Below, one piece after another: positions 37,346-46,213 of a stretch of DNA of 64,000 nt. Below the pieces are notes generated by a model that worked only from the letters and a program-made list of their open reading frames with translations, was not told where the DNA came from and did not search any database. Position 1 is the first letter of the stretch. Each line of letters opens with the position of its first letter. Made by a program: the position numbers and the translations under genes. The DNA is from Aquiflexum gelatinilyticum (GTDB lineage Bacteria; Bacteroidota; Bacteroidia; Cytophagales; Cyclobacteriaceae), in contig NZ_JANSUY010000015.1 in NCBI RefSeq assembly GCF_024741135.1, forward strand, positions 78,945 through 142,944. The letters run 5' to 3'.

Positions 37346-38392
37346 TTGCAAAGGTCTTTAATACTCCGTCTTTTTTTTGTTTCCTCGATTTTTATGGGAA
37401 CTATGACTTTGCAGGCGCAGGACCCGCAATTTAGTCAGTACTATGCTGCGCCTCTTTATCTCAATCCTGCCTTTACAGGGTCTGAAATGTTGCCACGTAT
37501 CGGTGCAAACTATAGAAATCAATGGCCAGGGTTACAGGCACAGTTTACCACTTTCTCTGCTTACTATGACACCTACCTGGATGATTACAACAGTGGAATT
37601 GGATTTATGGTTATGAATGATGTTGAAGGTGGCGCAAAATTACGGTCAACAACTGTTTCGGGTTTATATTCATATGAGCTCAGGGTCGGTGAAAATGCCT
37701 ATTTCCGTCCTGGAGTACAAGCTTCCTACATCAGAAGGGATATCGGTTTTTTTGAAAACCTTATTTTTGCCAATCAGATCAATCCTGCTGACCCCTTAGG
37801 TCCTACTCTACCAAGTACAGACCTTCCCGGGTCCGGTGAACCTGTAAATCTTTTATCCCTCTCTTTTGGTGGACTTTTCTTTACTGACAAATTCTGGTTT
37901 GGTCTTTCTGCCCATCACGTCAATGAACCTAATCAGTCTTTCCTTGACGGAGTTAGCCCATTGCCTGCTAAATTTTCCATCCATACAGGGTATAGAATTT
38001 CATTAGGTTCAGGAAGTTACCGTTCTGATTTTACACACCAAAGAAAACAAAGGTACCTGCTTCCTACCTTGAATTATAAGCGTCAAGGTCCTTTTGAACA
38101 ACTTGATATTGGTGCTTACCTCCACATGGAACCCCTAAATCTTGGAATCTGGTATAGGGGACTTCCTTACAAACCAGTGGAAAACCAAAACAACCGTGAT
38201 GCCATCGTGATGATGATCGGGTTTAATTTACCCACAGGGATGAGCATGGGTTATAGTTTTGATTACACAGTTTCCCAACTTGGGATCCAATCCGGAGGTG
38301 CCCATGAAGTCAGCATTTCGTTCCTTTTGGCTGACAAAAACCAAGCAAGAACACGAAAAAGAGATACCCTTCTTCCTTGTCCAAAGTTCTAG
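37346..38392 (+). CDS. PorP/SprF family type IX secretion membrane protein
   Basis: This outer membrane beta-barrel protein belongs to the PorP/SprF family, which partners type B T9SS cargo for export or surface attachment. The frame is open further upstream, but it would then overlap the divergent gene. I take TTG at 37346, which gives a clean signal peptide (MQRSLILRLFFVSSIFMG to LQA, then Gln); 348 residues result. Family features are DPQFSQYYAAPLYLNPAFTG, NYRNQWPGL and YDTYLDDYNSGIGFMVMND. The genes for three type B cargo proteins lie next door, so this is likely their partner. Confidence 0.88.
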   Translation: MQRSLILRLFFVSSIFMGTMTLQAQDPQFSQYYAAPLYLNPAFTGSEMLPRIGANYRNQWPGLQAQFTTFSAYYDTYLDDYNSGIGFMVMNDVEGGAKLRSTTVSGLYSYELRVGENAYFRPGVQASYIRRDIGFFENLIFANQINPADPLGPTLPSTDLPGSGEPVNLLSLSFGGLFFTDKFWFGLSAHHVNEPNQSFLDGVSPLPAKFSIHTGYRISLGSGSYRSDFTHQRKQRYLLPTLNYKRQGPFEQLDIGAYLHMEPLNLGIWYRGLPYKPVENQNNRDAIVMMIGFNLPTGMSMGYSFDYTVSQLGIQSGGAHEVSISFLLADKNQARTRKRDTLLPCPKF

Positions 38393-38396
38393 GCTG

Positions 38397-39629
38397 ATGG
38401 AGAGTGAGGATATCAAGTACCTTCTTTTGTTGATTCTTATTTTGGGTTTTTTTGCAGAAAAATCTCTCAGCTACCTAAATATCAAAAGACCGGTACCTGC
38501 GATCCCAAAAACGCTAGACCAATACATCAGTCAACAAAAACTTCTGGAATCCAAATCCTATCAATGGGCAAATTTTAGATTTGGCCTTTTGACAAGTACC
38601 ACAGTATTTATCCTAACAATTGCCTTCATTTATTTCGGGGTTTTTGGTTGGCTGGATATTTTCCTAAAAGGACACATCACCCACCCGATCCTCCTTTCTC
38701 TGGTTTATTTTGCAGTAGTGTTTATCGGTTCCGACATTATTTCCATTCCTTTCGATTATTACCAGACTTTTGTCATTGAAGAAAAATTCGGATTCAACAA
38801 ATCCACCAAAAAGACCTATTTCTCTGACAAAATAAAGGGATACATCATTTCTATCGTAATTGGGGGACTATTGCTTGGGACACTTTTATGGCTGATCCAT
38901 CAGATGGGAAAGGACTTTTGGTGGCAATTCTGGCTCGTCTCGGGAATTTTTATGGTAGTAGTCAATATGTTTTATACCGCATGGTTTCTTCCACTTTTTA
39001 ATAAACTTACCCCTTTGGAAGAAGGTGAACTTAAAAACAGTATTGTCAGGTATGCAAGGTCAGTAGACTTCCCTCTGGACAATATCCTTGTTATGGATGG
39101 CAGCAAACGCTCAGCCAAAGCCAACGCTTTTTTTTCAGGCTTTGGAAAGAGAAAAAAGGTAGTCCTTTTTGATACCCTGATCGAACAACATACTCCTGAT
39201 GAATTGGTGGCAGTCCTCGCTCATGAAATCGGCCATTATAAGAAGAAACACATTTTATGGAGTATGGTCACTTCTGTCCTACAGGTTGGCATCCTACTTT
39301 TTATTTTGGCCCAGTTTATCCATAGCGAACAGATGAGTCTTGCTCTGGGGGGAACTGAAATGGCAATTCACCTGAATATAATTGGATTTACGATCCTATT
39401 TTCTCCCATATCCGCCATCCTTGGAATCGGTATGAACCTACTAAGCCGCAAAAATGAATTCGAGGCCGACGCATTTGCGAAGAAAACCTATGATGGAAAG
39501 CCTTTGGCCGAAGCACTGAAAACCCTTTCTGTAAATTCTCTTAGCAATATCAACCCGCATCCTTGGTATGTATTTTTTAATTACAGCCATCCCCCGCTTT
39601 TGGAAAGACTTGAAAGACTGGAGAAGTAG
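38397..39629 (+). CDS. M48 family metalloprotease (Ste24/CAAX prenyl protease type)
   Basis: This integral membrane zinc protease has 410 residues from the ATG at 38397, the first sensible start after the preceding gene, 4 bp downstream. It has about seven membrane segments. HEIGH is at 276-280 (His276 and His280 zinc ligands, Glu277 catalytic), and a third zinc ligand is the Glu of NEFEADAFA. Size and layout match the Ste24 branch rather than HtpX. In bacteria these proteases probably act on membrane or lipoprotein substrates. Tight spacing suggests cotranscription with the porP/sprF-type gene. Confidence 0.92.
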   Translation: MESEDIKYLLLLILILGFFAEKSLSYLNIKRPVPAIPKTLDQYISQQKLLESKSYQWANFRFGLLTSTTVFILTIAFIYFGVFGWLDIFLKGHITHPILLSLVYFAVVFIGSDIISIPFDYYQTFVIEEKFGFNKSTKKTYFSDKIKGYIISIVIGGLLLGTLLWLIHQMGKDFWWQFWLVSGIFMVVVNMFYTAWFLPLFNKLTPLEEGELKNSIVRYARSVDFPLDNILVMDGSKRSAKANAFFSGFGKRKKVVLFDTLIEQHTPDELVAVLAHEIGHYKKKHILWSMVTSVLQVGILLFILAQFIHSEQMSLALGGTEMAIHLNIIGFTILFSPISAILGIGMNLLSRKNEFEADAFAKKTYDGKPLAEALKTLSVNSLSNINPHPWYVFFNYSHPPLLERLERLEK

Positions 39630-39816
39630 GTAGTAAAGTCAGATGACGGATGTTTCTTTTTTCAGGAGTGCAAATATTCCTTTTGAATTAACATCTCTTA
39701 TCTTTTCATTATTACAATATTCCAATCTTTCAACTTTCTGATTTTTCAATTTTGGAATATTCCAATTTTCCCATCTTTCTCTTAACTTCAAGGCTAATAC
39801 CCAAAAGAACCATCAC
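39630..39816. repeat. Low-complexity gene-tail repeat
   Basis: This spacer is full of AATATTCCAAT, TTTCAA and CAATTTTGGAA strings, with GGAATATTCCAAT as an imperfect palindrome. Closely similar sequence (ATTGGAAAATTTCAAAATTGG) is at about 55567-55600, downstream-to-upstream of another gene pair. No gene is seen. Confidence 0.5.
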
Positions 39817-40680
39817 ATGCAAGACTTATCTCTCATTCACAAACCTATCACCGGACTATTCCCCTATCCAAAAACCCAGGAAGAGTGGGAACCGTACAGG
39901 TTGAGCCAAGAACAAGTTGATTTTTTTCATGAGCAAGGATACCTAAGTGGCATCAAGCTCCTTGATGAAAACCAGATCAACATCCTCAAAAAGGAACTTG
40001 AAGAAGTCGCAGATCCAAAACATCCTTTCCACCACCTTTTCCATGAATTCCACAGCAATGAATCGGACGATCCGAATACTGTCTTGTTCCATTCCCTAGG
40101 TCATTGGAGGATTTCTAAAGCTTTTCATGATGTGATCTGGAATCCGGCTTTTGTCATGGCAGCTAGTCAGCTTCTTGACAATCAAAAAGTCCGGTTTTGG
40201 CATGATCAATTATTCTGTAAGCCTGCCCATCATGGAGGCGTAGTGGCTTGGCATCAAGATTATTCCTATTGGACACGAACGATCAAGATGCAGCACCTCA
40301 CCTGTTGGTGTGGACTCGACGATGCGACCACCGAAAACGGCTGTCTCCACTATATACCCGGCAGCCACAAATGGGGTCTGTTGGAAAAACCAGCTCTTGC
40401 AGGCAAAATGGATGGGCTAATGGAGTTTATGACTGAAGAACAAAAAGCTGCATTCAAACCGGTGGCCATCGAACTCAAAGCCGGATATGGGACTTTCCAC
40501 CATCCACTGATGGTGCATGGAAGCTACGAAAACCGCTCCCCAAGAAGCCGGAGGGCTTTTGTTTTGAATGTTTTTGCCGATGGTACTATCTCCAATACAG
40601 ACGATGAATTACTCAAAGGTGTGCCTGTGATAGCAAAAGGACGAAAAATGGAAGGTCAGTTTTTCCCCTTGCTGAATTGA
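39817..40680 (+). CDS. Phytanoyl-CoA dioxygenase (PhyH) family protein
   Basis: This Fe(II)/2-oxoglutarate oxygenase has 287 residues and no signal peptide. The metal triad can be placed as His146 and Asp148 (WHQDYSYW) and His234 (LMVHGS), with arginines a few residues later (SPRSRRAF) for 2-oxoglutarate. TENGCLHYIPGSHKWG is the usual core between them. Family members hydroxylate lipids, osmolytes or small molecules. The substrate cannot be told from the sequence, and no biosynthetic genes surround it. A terminator follows. Confidence 0.9.
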   Translation: MQDLSLIHKPITGLFPYPKTQEEWEPYRLSQEQVDFFHEQGYLSGIKLLDENQINILKKELEEVADPKHPFHHLFHEFHSNESDDPNTVLFHSLGHWRISKAFHDVIWNPAFVMAASQLLDNQKVRFWHDQLFCKPAHHGGVVAWHQDYSYWTRTIKMQHLTCWCGLDDATTENGCLHYIPGSHKWGLLEKPALAGKMDGLMEFMTEEQKAAFKPVAIELKAGYGTFHHPLMVHGSYENRSPRSRRAFVLNVFADGTISNTDDELLKGVPVIAKGRKMEGQFFPLLN

Positions 40681-40707
40681 ATGGGTATAAATTGTTTCCA
40701 AAAAAAT

Positions 40708-40744
40708 AAATGGTCTAAGATTCCTTTCTAGACCATTTTTTTTT
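40708..40744 (+). terminator. Terminator of the PhyH-family gene
   Basis: A perfect 10-bp stem (AAATGGTCTA with TAGACCATTT), an 11-nt loop and a run of Ts. Confidence 0.87.
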
Positions 40745-40843
40745 AATCTCCTATCTTACCGAATTTTTCATTGAGATTCCTATTGCCGTGAATTTTGCAT
40801 CTATTTTAATAATTCATGTAATGCATTGATTTTTTGGGTGATG

Positions 40844-40851
40844 TAAATTTG
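40844..40851 (+). promoter_or_regulatory. Candidate -7 element of the 112-residue gene
   Basis: TAAATTTG matches TAnnTTTG and lies 36 bp before the start codon. A TTG is found 15 bp upstream, closer than normal. Confidence 0.4.
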
Positions 40852-40887
40852 ATCATCAATTATTTATCAACATAAACCCATGAATTC

Positions 40888-41226
40888 ATGAACCAACAGA
40901 AAAATGAAAACCGCAATCCTCAGGATGGAAAAAATTCAAATCCGAGAACAAACCAAGAAAGAGGTAGAAATGACCTTAATCCTACTGACCGAGGTGAAAG
41001 AAAAACTGATCGGGAATTTGATCTTGATGAGGAAAAGGAAAGTAAATTGAAAGTTACTTCCAAAACGATTGATCCCTCAAAAAATAAAGATTTGGAAAAA
41101 CAAAACGAAAACAAGTCGCTTCCAAGGCATGAGGATCCAAATGTGAATGCTCAAAATGAAAACCACAGGGAAAAAACCGGAACGATGAGGAATCTACCAA
41201 AAAATCAGGTTCCTGCTGAAGAATAG
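40888..41226 (+). CDS. Small, highly charged, probably disordered protein
   Basis: I do not recognise a family. The 112 residues are dominated by Asn, Glu, Lys, Arg, Asp and Gln with almost no hydrophobic amino acids, so it should be disordered and soluble. There is no signal peptide or cysteine. Despite the odd composition, a -7 box in front and a terminator just behind argue that the gene is real. A role in stress or desiccation tolerance would fit such composition, but that is only a guess. Confidence 0.7.
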   Translation: MNQQKNENRNPQDGKNSNPRTNQERGRNDLNPTDRGERKTDREFDLDEEKESKLKVTSKTIDPSKNKDLEKQNENKSLPRHEDPNVNAQNENHREKTGTMRNLPKNQVPAEE

Positions 41227-41245
41227 AATTTTAATCTGCAATTCG

Positions 41246-41277
41246 CCTCTCCTGATAAATCAGGAGAGGTGTTTTCC
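41246..41277 (+). terminator. Terminator of the 112-residue gene
   Basis: A perfect 10-bp stem (CCTCTCCTGA with TCAGGAGAGG) on a 4-nt loop, followed by a modest T run (TGTTTT). Confidence 0.75.
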
Positions 41278-41552
41278 ACAAAAAACCTCAGAAATATCGA
41301 TATTCCCTCCGCAACTGATACAATCTGATAAAAAAGGTTAGAAATCGGTATCCAAAAACCCCTAAAAAAGCATGAACAACCTGTTGGAAACCTTGATCAC
41401 AGGATATTGAGCAAAAAATTAGGTGGCAGCTGAATCAGAGCCATCATTGTATTTGCTATTATTTACTTTTTGTTAAGTTAGTGCAGCTAGCTCAATCAAT
41501 AGAAGGATAGACAAAAAGGACATATACTGATTGTCGAATCTTTTTAGCCCGA
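41278..41552. other. Gene-free stretch that may hold a small RNA
   Basis: Together with its flanking terminators this makes a 440-bp gap. No convincing reading frame is seen. It ends in a strong plus-strand terminator that no known gene on that strand needs, so a short transcript starting around 41450-41500 is possible. No recognisable RNA family was identified. Confidence 0.35.
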
Positions 41553-41589
41553 AAACCGTCAGCCTCATCACTGACGGTTTTTTTCTTTT
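41553..41589 (+). terminator. Strong terminator without an obvious gene upstream
   Basis: A perfect 10-bp stem (AAACCGTCAG with CTGACGGTTT), an 8-nt loop and TTTTCTTTTT. The T tract is on the plus strand, while the adjacent GMC gene (on the minus strand) would read through from the other side. Confidence 0.8.
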
Positions 41590-41666
41590 TAAATCAATAA
41601 AATAAGGGGACAATTCTCTACCAATTTTATGCTTTTCTTTAATATGAAAGTTTTAACCCTACCTAT

Positions 41667-43361
41667 TTACAAATTCCCCTTATTAAATTCCTCCACGGCA
41701 TGGTTTGCTGCACGGGCAGTGAAAGCCATAAACATCAGGGTAGGATTCTGGGTACTTGTACTCGTAAAGCTCGCTCCGTCCGTGACGAATACATTTTTGC
41801 AGGTATGTAGTTGATTCCATTCATTCAGCAGTGAGGTTTTTGGATCTTTTCCCATTCGGACACCGCCCATTTCATGGATATCCGATCCCGGAGGTGCTTT
41901 GCTGTCTTCGACTTTGATATCTGTAAAACCCGCTTTTTCGAACATCTCCTGTTGCTGCTGCAGAAAATCCGCTGTCATCTTATCGTCATTATCAGTCCAT
42001 TCTACAGAAAGGATAATCTTCGGAATTCCATATTTGTCCTTTTCCTCAGTACTGAGGCGGATATGATTGGTTTCGATCGGCACAGTCTCTCCCTGCATCC
42101 AAGCAGACATGCGCCAGGTACCATATTTTTGGTTGAGCAAGTTGTCACGGAGATCGTGACCAATGCCACTTGTGTCTGAACCAAGACCTCTTCCTCCTGC
42201 CATCCCGATAGAATAGCCACGGAGAAAGTCCGTATCCTGACGGAATACATTCCTGAATCTCGGCACATAAGCGTGTCCTGCATGCCTGCCGTCAGTGGCC
42301 TTGTCAGCAAATCCCTCATAGCTCGCACTTCCTTTTCCACGGTAATTATGACAGGCAAGGAACTTGCCCATCAGGCCGTTGTCATTGCCGATACCATTGG
42401 GGAATCGGGATGATTTGGAATTGAGTAATATCGCATTGCTCGCAATGGTGGATGCATTGACGAAGATGATTTTTGCATAAAACTCCATGGCATCACCTGT
42501 TGCCCTGTCAATGATTCTTACGCCTGATGCTTTTCCTTTTGCTTCGTCATAGATGATGGATTCCACTACCGAATCAGGACGAATGGTCAGATTTCCGGTC
42601 TTTTCTGCCCAAGGCAAAGTAGACGCATTGGCTGAAAAATAGCCACCGTACACGCAGCCACGGTTACACATGCCTTGGTTTTGGCATTTATTTCTTCCTT
42701 GTTCTCTATGTATTTGCTGAGGATCAGTAAGGTGCGCACACCTGCCCTGAATCAGGTGCCGGTCGCCATAATTCTGCTTGAGTTGTTCTTTATAATATTG
42801 CTCGATGCAACTCAACTCAAATCCCGGCTGCACGATGGAATCCGGCAACTCAGGCAATCCATCCCTTCCTCCGGCGATTCCTGCAAATGTCTCTACATAA
42901 TCCAGCCAAGGCTCTAGGTCTTTATATCTCACCGGCCAATCTACCGCATAGCCATCCCGTGCAGGACCTTCAAAATCGTAATCAGACCAACGCTGTGTGG
43001 CCCTAGCCCAAAGCAATGACTTGCCACCGACATGGTATCCACGAAACCACCGGAATGGTTTTTCTTCTATGATTGGTTGCTCATCCTCAGCCAAAGCCCA
43101 ATGCATAGTCTCTTCCCTCGCCCACCTGGCGGCACCGATTCCGGATCGCTTATCCACAGGCACGGCACCACGGAACTCAAACTCCCAAGGTGCTTTGGAA
43201 GCGGTGGGGTAATCTTCTATGTGACGGACCATCCTGCCCCTTTCAAGGACTAGGGTCTTCAATCCCTTTTCTGTAAGTTCTTTGGCTGCCCATCCTCCGC
43301 TGGCGCCTGAACCAATCACGATCGCATCATAGGTGCGCTTATCTTTTGAATCCTGTAACAT
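41667..43361 (-). CDS. GMC-family sugar dehydrogenase, copy 1
   Basis: This FAD-dependent dehydrogenase has 564 residues from the ATG at 43361, which starts 11 bp after the small-subunit gene; an upstream ATG would overlap it. The Rossmann motif GSGASGGWAAKEL is near the N-terminus. Three cysteines (about 226, 232, 236; C-x5-C-x3-C in NKCQNQGMCNRGC) match the iron-sulfur cluster cysteines known in bacterial FAD-glucose dehydrogenase. The C-terminal catalytic region has IHEMGGVRMG and STQNPTLMF. It has no signal peptide and probably rides with the Tat-exported small subunit. It is paralogous to the enzyme at 59283-60962. The sugar substrate is unknown. Confidence 0.88.
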   Translation of the reverse strand: MLQDSKDKRTYDAIVIGSGASGGWAAKELTEKGLKTLVLERGRMVRHIEDYPTASKAPWEFEFRGAVPVDKRSGIGAARWAREETMHWALAEDEQPIIEEKPFRWFRGYHVGGKSLLWARATQRWSDYDFEGPARDGYAVDWPVRYKDLEPWLDYVETFAGIAGGRDGLPELPDSIVQPGFELSCIEQYYKEQLKQNYGDRHLIQGRCAHLTDPQQIHREQGRNKCQNQGMCNRGCVYGGYFSANASTLPWAEKTGNLTIRPDSVVESIIYDEAKGKASGVRIIDRATGDAMEFYAKIIFVNASTIASNAILLNSKSSRFPNGIGNDNGLMGKFLACHNYRGKGSASYEGFADKATDGRHAGHAYVPRFRNVFRQDTDFLRGYSIGMAGGRGLGSDTSGIGHDLRDNLLNQKYGTWRMSAWMQGETVPIETNHIRLSTEEKDKYGIPKIILSVEWTDNDDKMTADFLQQQQEMFEKAGFTDIKVEDSKAPPGSDIHEMGGVRMGKDPKTSLLNEWNQLHTCKNVFVTDGASFTSTSTQNPTLMFMAFTARAANHAVEEFNKGNL

Positions 43362-43372
43362 ATCGTCTTGGG

Positions 43373-43930
43373 TTAAGCTTGGGAAGGTACATCGATGCAT
43401 CCATGGAAATAGCCCGGTGCCACTTTGTATCCCCGGTAATCTACCATCACCTCTTTGACTGTGGTGAATCCAATGATGGTCTGTGATTTCATGAGGTCAA
43501 AAAACTTCTTTTCTTCCTCATTTTCGGATGAGGCAAAAGAGAGTAGAAGTCCTTCACGTTCTTCTTGGGTTGCTTTGTCAAAGGATTTTCCGATTTCGGA
43601 TTTTGACTTTTCCGCAAGTGAAGCCAACTGCGCTTTGATCAAATCCTGATCGTTCTTTTCATAGCAATGCTCAAAAAGTCTAATCAGGTACTTGTCCGTA
43701 CCTGTACTCAGGGCACCTATGGGCTGGGCATCCGGGGTAGGGACTTTGGGTGGTAAACCTGCAGGAATTATCGTATCGGCAATGGCTGTGATCAATTCCT
43801 CTTCCTTGAAAGAGAAAAAACCTTTGTGTGTCAATTGGTCAACGAGCTGCCATTTCCAGTCCACAAGAACCAACCCTGCGATACCCACAGCGGTACCTCC
43901 AAGTATTTTAAGCGATTTTCTTCTGTCCAT
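43373..43930 (-). CDS. Gluconate 2-dehydrogenase subunit 3 family protein, copy 1
   Basis: This is the small subunit that accompanies GMC dehydrogenases. The start is set at the ATG at 43930, giving a Tat-like signal (MDRRKSLKILGGTAVGIAG); an earlier ATG would add 14 residues ahead of the twin arginine. The mature domain (FKEEELITAIADTIIPAG, TVKEVMVDYRGYKVAPGYFHGC) is typical of the family. It is 185 residues long and lies just before the GMC gene in one transcript. Its likely job is to carry the folded FAD subunit through the Tat pore and hold it. The family name does not prove gluconate as substrate. Confidence 0.87.
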   Translation of the reverse strand: MDRRKSLKILGGTAVGIAGLVLVDWKWQLVDQLTHKGFFSFKEEELITAIADTIIPAGLPPKVPTPDAQPIGALSTGTDKYLIRLFEHCYEKNDQDLIKAQLASLAEKSKSEIGKSFDKATQEEREGLLLSFASSENEEEKKFFDLMKSQTIIGFTTVKEVMVDYRGYKVAPGYFHGCIDVPSQA

Positions 43931-44097
43931 AAATGTTATTTCGGGATGCAATACTGCTGTAATATAGGGCATTGACTTTTAAAATAACAGTCCAAAAACT
44001 CCAAAATCTACCAATGGAAAATGAAAGGGATCGGTGGAGGATGGGGGAAAGGAAATGAAACATTACTAAAATAAAGGAGGAAGGGTTAGTTTATAAA

Positions 44098-44928
44098 GTG
44101 ATTAAAAAAATTAAATTTGACGAAAAATTTATTTTAAAAAAATCGCAGGAAACTAAAGGCAAGTCACATAAATTCCCATTGAAACTAAATATGAAGAAAA
44201 TAGAAAAAAAAGAAATTAGAAGTAAAGTGACTTTATCAAAGTTGACATTCCATAAACTCGATTGGTTAGAAAAATTCACCCTAGGGATTGGAATTTGGTT
44301 TTTAGTCTACCCAAAACCTTATGAAATCCTATTTTCAATTTTACTAATAATTCCTATAGTTGGTCTAATTCTTAATGGATTTACAGGAAGGCCAAGCATT
44401 TCCAGTTTGGTTGAAATCTCTAAAAATAGTGATGGCTCAGATAAATATGATGTCGCTGATTTCATAGACTTCGCTGCATTAATCATTCTTATTCGCGTTT
44501 TGATTGACTTTACATTTGAAAGTTTGTATAGCCTGATAATACCCGGGACAATCACATTTATAATTATGCTAATCTTGTTGTTTGCTACTCATAAAATAAT
44601 TGAAAAGACAACAAAAAGCAGAGCCTGGATATATACTTCCCTCATATTTAATATTTTTTTATACAGTTATTCTGCAGCATATGGATTGAATTGCGTTTTC
44701 GACAACTCAGAACCTCAGGTTTTCGAAGCAAAAGTGATTGATAAAACAATTTCGAAAGGAAGACGGCATACCACTTACTATATTAAAGTTACACCTTGGG
44801 GACATCATTATGATCCAGAAGAAATTTCAGTCAGTTCATCTCATTGGGAGAATATAGAAATTGGGCAAACAGTAAAAATTGATTTAAAAAAAGGATTATT
44901 AAATATCCCTTGGTACTATGTTGAATGA
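44098..44928 (+). CDS. Membrane protein of unknown function
   Basis: I do not recognise a family. The 276-residue frame begins with GTG at 44098; an ATG at 44191 (MKKIEKKEIRSK) would give 245 residues and is equally plausible. A very lysine-rich N-terminus precedes three to four membrane segments (about 60-105, 125-160 and 175-200). A C-terminal soluble beta-rich domain ends the protein (FEAKVIDKTISKGRRHTTYYIKVTPWGHH), resembling small OB-like domains attached to membrane proteins. Codon use is visibly A+T-richer than in neighbours, which may mean recent acquisition. Confidence 0.65.
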   Translation: MIKKIKFDEKFILKKSQETKGKSHKFPLKLNMKKIEKKEIRSKVTLSKLTFHKLDWLEKFTLGIGIWFLVYPKPYEILFSILLIIPIVGLILNGFTGRPSISSLVEISKNSDGSDKYDVADFIDFAALIILIRVLIDFTFESLYSLIIPGTITFIIMLILLFATHKIIEKTTKSRAWIYTSLIFNIFLYSYSAAYGLNCVFDNSEPQVFEAKVIDKTISKGRRHTTYYIKVTPWGHHYDPEEISVSSSHWENIEIGQTVKIDLKKGLLNIPWYYVE

Positions 44929-44997
44929 AAATAAAGTAAAACAGTGTTAGTTCAATAAAATTACCATTTACTTTTGTCAAACCCATGTCCCAAAAAA

Positions 44998-45519
44998 ATG
45001 AGGATTGAACTAGAAACTGATAGGACTTACTTGCGAAATCTGACAGTCGCAGATGCGGAAGATTTTTATACTCTCAATCTAGATCCTGAAGTCATGAGAT
45101 ACACAGGTGACAACCCATTCAAGTCCTTCGAAGAAGCAAAAAGATTTCTTGCTGAATATGATCAATACCAAAAATATGGTGTAGGACGGCTTGCAGTAAT
45201 TGAAAAGAAGACCGGTGATTTTTTGGGTTGGTGCGGACTTAAGTATACACCGGAACAGGATTATTATGATTTGGGCTACAGATTTTTTCGATCCCATTGG
45301 AACAAAGGCTATGCGACTGAGACCGCCTTGGCCAACCTACATTTCGGCTTCAGACAAAAAGGTCTCGATGAAATCGTCGGAAGGGCATTGTCTGGAAATA
45401 CGGCTTCCATCAAAGTTCTGGAAAAAATAGGAATGACTTACAGAAAGGAATTGGATTTTGAAGGAATGGAAGGTGTTTGGTATTCGATTACAAGAGGGGA
45501 ATATGAAAGCATGATTTGA
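44998..45519 (+). CDS. GNAT-family N-acetyltransferase (RimJ/RimL-like)
   Basis: This acetyl-CoA-dependent transferase has 173 residues from the ATG at 44998; the frame is open 8 codons further to a TTG. It starts RIELETDRTYLRNLTVADAEDF, typical of the RimJ/RimL branch. The acetyl-CoA loop region is RSHWNKGYATET, followed by the usual NTASIKVLEKIGM stretch. The acceptor amine is unknown; ribosomal proteins or small molecules are possible. Confidence 0.9.
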   Translation: MRIELETDRTYLRNLTVADAEDFYTLNLDPEVMRYTGDNPFKSFEEAKRFLAEYDQYQKYGVGRLAVIEKKTGDFLGWCGLKYTPEQDYYDLGYRFFRSHWNKGYATETALANLHFGFRQKGLDEIVGRALSGNTASIKVLEKIGMTYRKELDFEGMEGVWYSITRGEYESMI

Positions 45520-45647
45520 ATCTATACCTGTTGAGTTTTTTTCTGTGCCGAGAAATATTAAAATTGGTTAGCTGAATTTTTATTGAGAATATTCAGGAAA
45601 TCAATAACTCACATTTTCGGAAACAAAAAGTCAACCTTTCAATAACC

Positions 45648-46073
45648 ATGGAAGATTTCAAAAGCGTATTAAAAGGAGAAGTTGTCATCAATGCCCCGAT
45701 CGAAAAAGTTTGGGAGCTTTGGATCGATCCTGTGCATATTAAGAACTGGAACATTATCTCCAATGAATGGCATACACCGATTGCCAAAAATGACTTTCGG
45801 GTTGGCGGGAAATTGTACCTGAAGATGGAAGCCCTAGACAAGAGTGATGGTTTTGATTACGAATGTATTTATGACAACATCATCCCCTTCAACGAAATCA
45901 GCCATGTAGGTGCTGACGGCCGCAAAACAAAATTGGACTTCGAAGAGACTCCGCAAGGCGTCAAAGTCACAGAGTCATTTGAACCTGAAAACCATACTCC
46001 GCTCGATGTTCAAGAGGCTTTTTGTCAGTCTATTCTTGATAATTTCAAAAGGTATGTGGAAGAGGGAAGTTGA
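45648..46073 (+). CDS. SRPBCC (AHSA1-like) domain protein
   Basis: This 141-residue cytoplasmic protein has the START/Bet v 1-like fold. The AHSA1 pattern is visible: VINAPIEKVWELWIDPVHIKNW, FRVGGKLYLKM, and the C-terminal helix VQEAFCQSILDNFKRYVEEG. Such domains form a hydrophobic pocket. A specific role is not known and the neighbours do not suggest one. Confidence 0.9.
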   Translation: MEDFKSVLKGEVVINAPIEKVWELWIDPVHIKNWNIISNEWHTPIAKNDFRVGGKLYLKMEALDKSDGFDYECIYDNIIPFNEISHVGADGRKTKLDFEETPQGVKVTESFEPENHTPLDVQEAFCQSILDNFKRYVEEGS

Positions 46074-46213
46074 AATCCCATTGTTAAAATAGCTTGTCGA
46101 AACTATATTTAGGATCATTTGAATTTAAGTCTAACCAGATATTTTTTGATACTGGATATTTTTTGATATTGAATTAGAATCAATCATTTCCTTCATAATC
46201 TTTTGAAAATAGA

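Noticed and set aside
38259..38396. Longer N-terminus for the M48 protease
   Set aside because: It would overlap most of the last 130 bases of the preceding gene; the ATG at 38397 gives the normal family length.
43373..43930. Literal reading as gluconate 2-dehydrogenase
   Set aside because: The family name covers small subunits of many GMC dehydrogenases. The setting and lack of a multi-haem cytochrome point to another sugar dehydrogenase.
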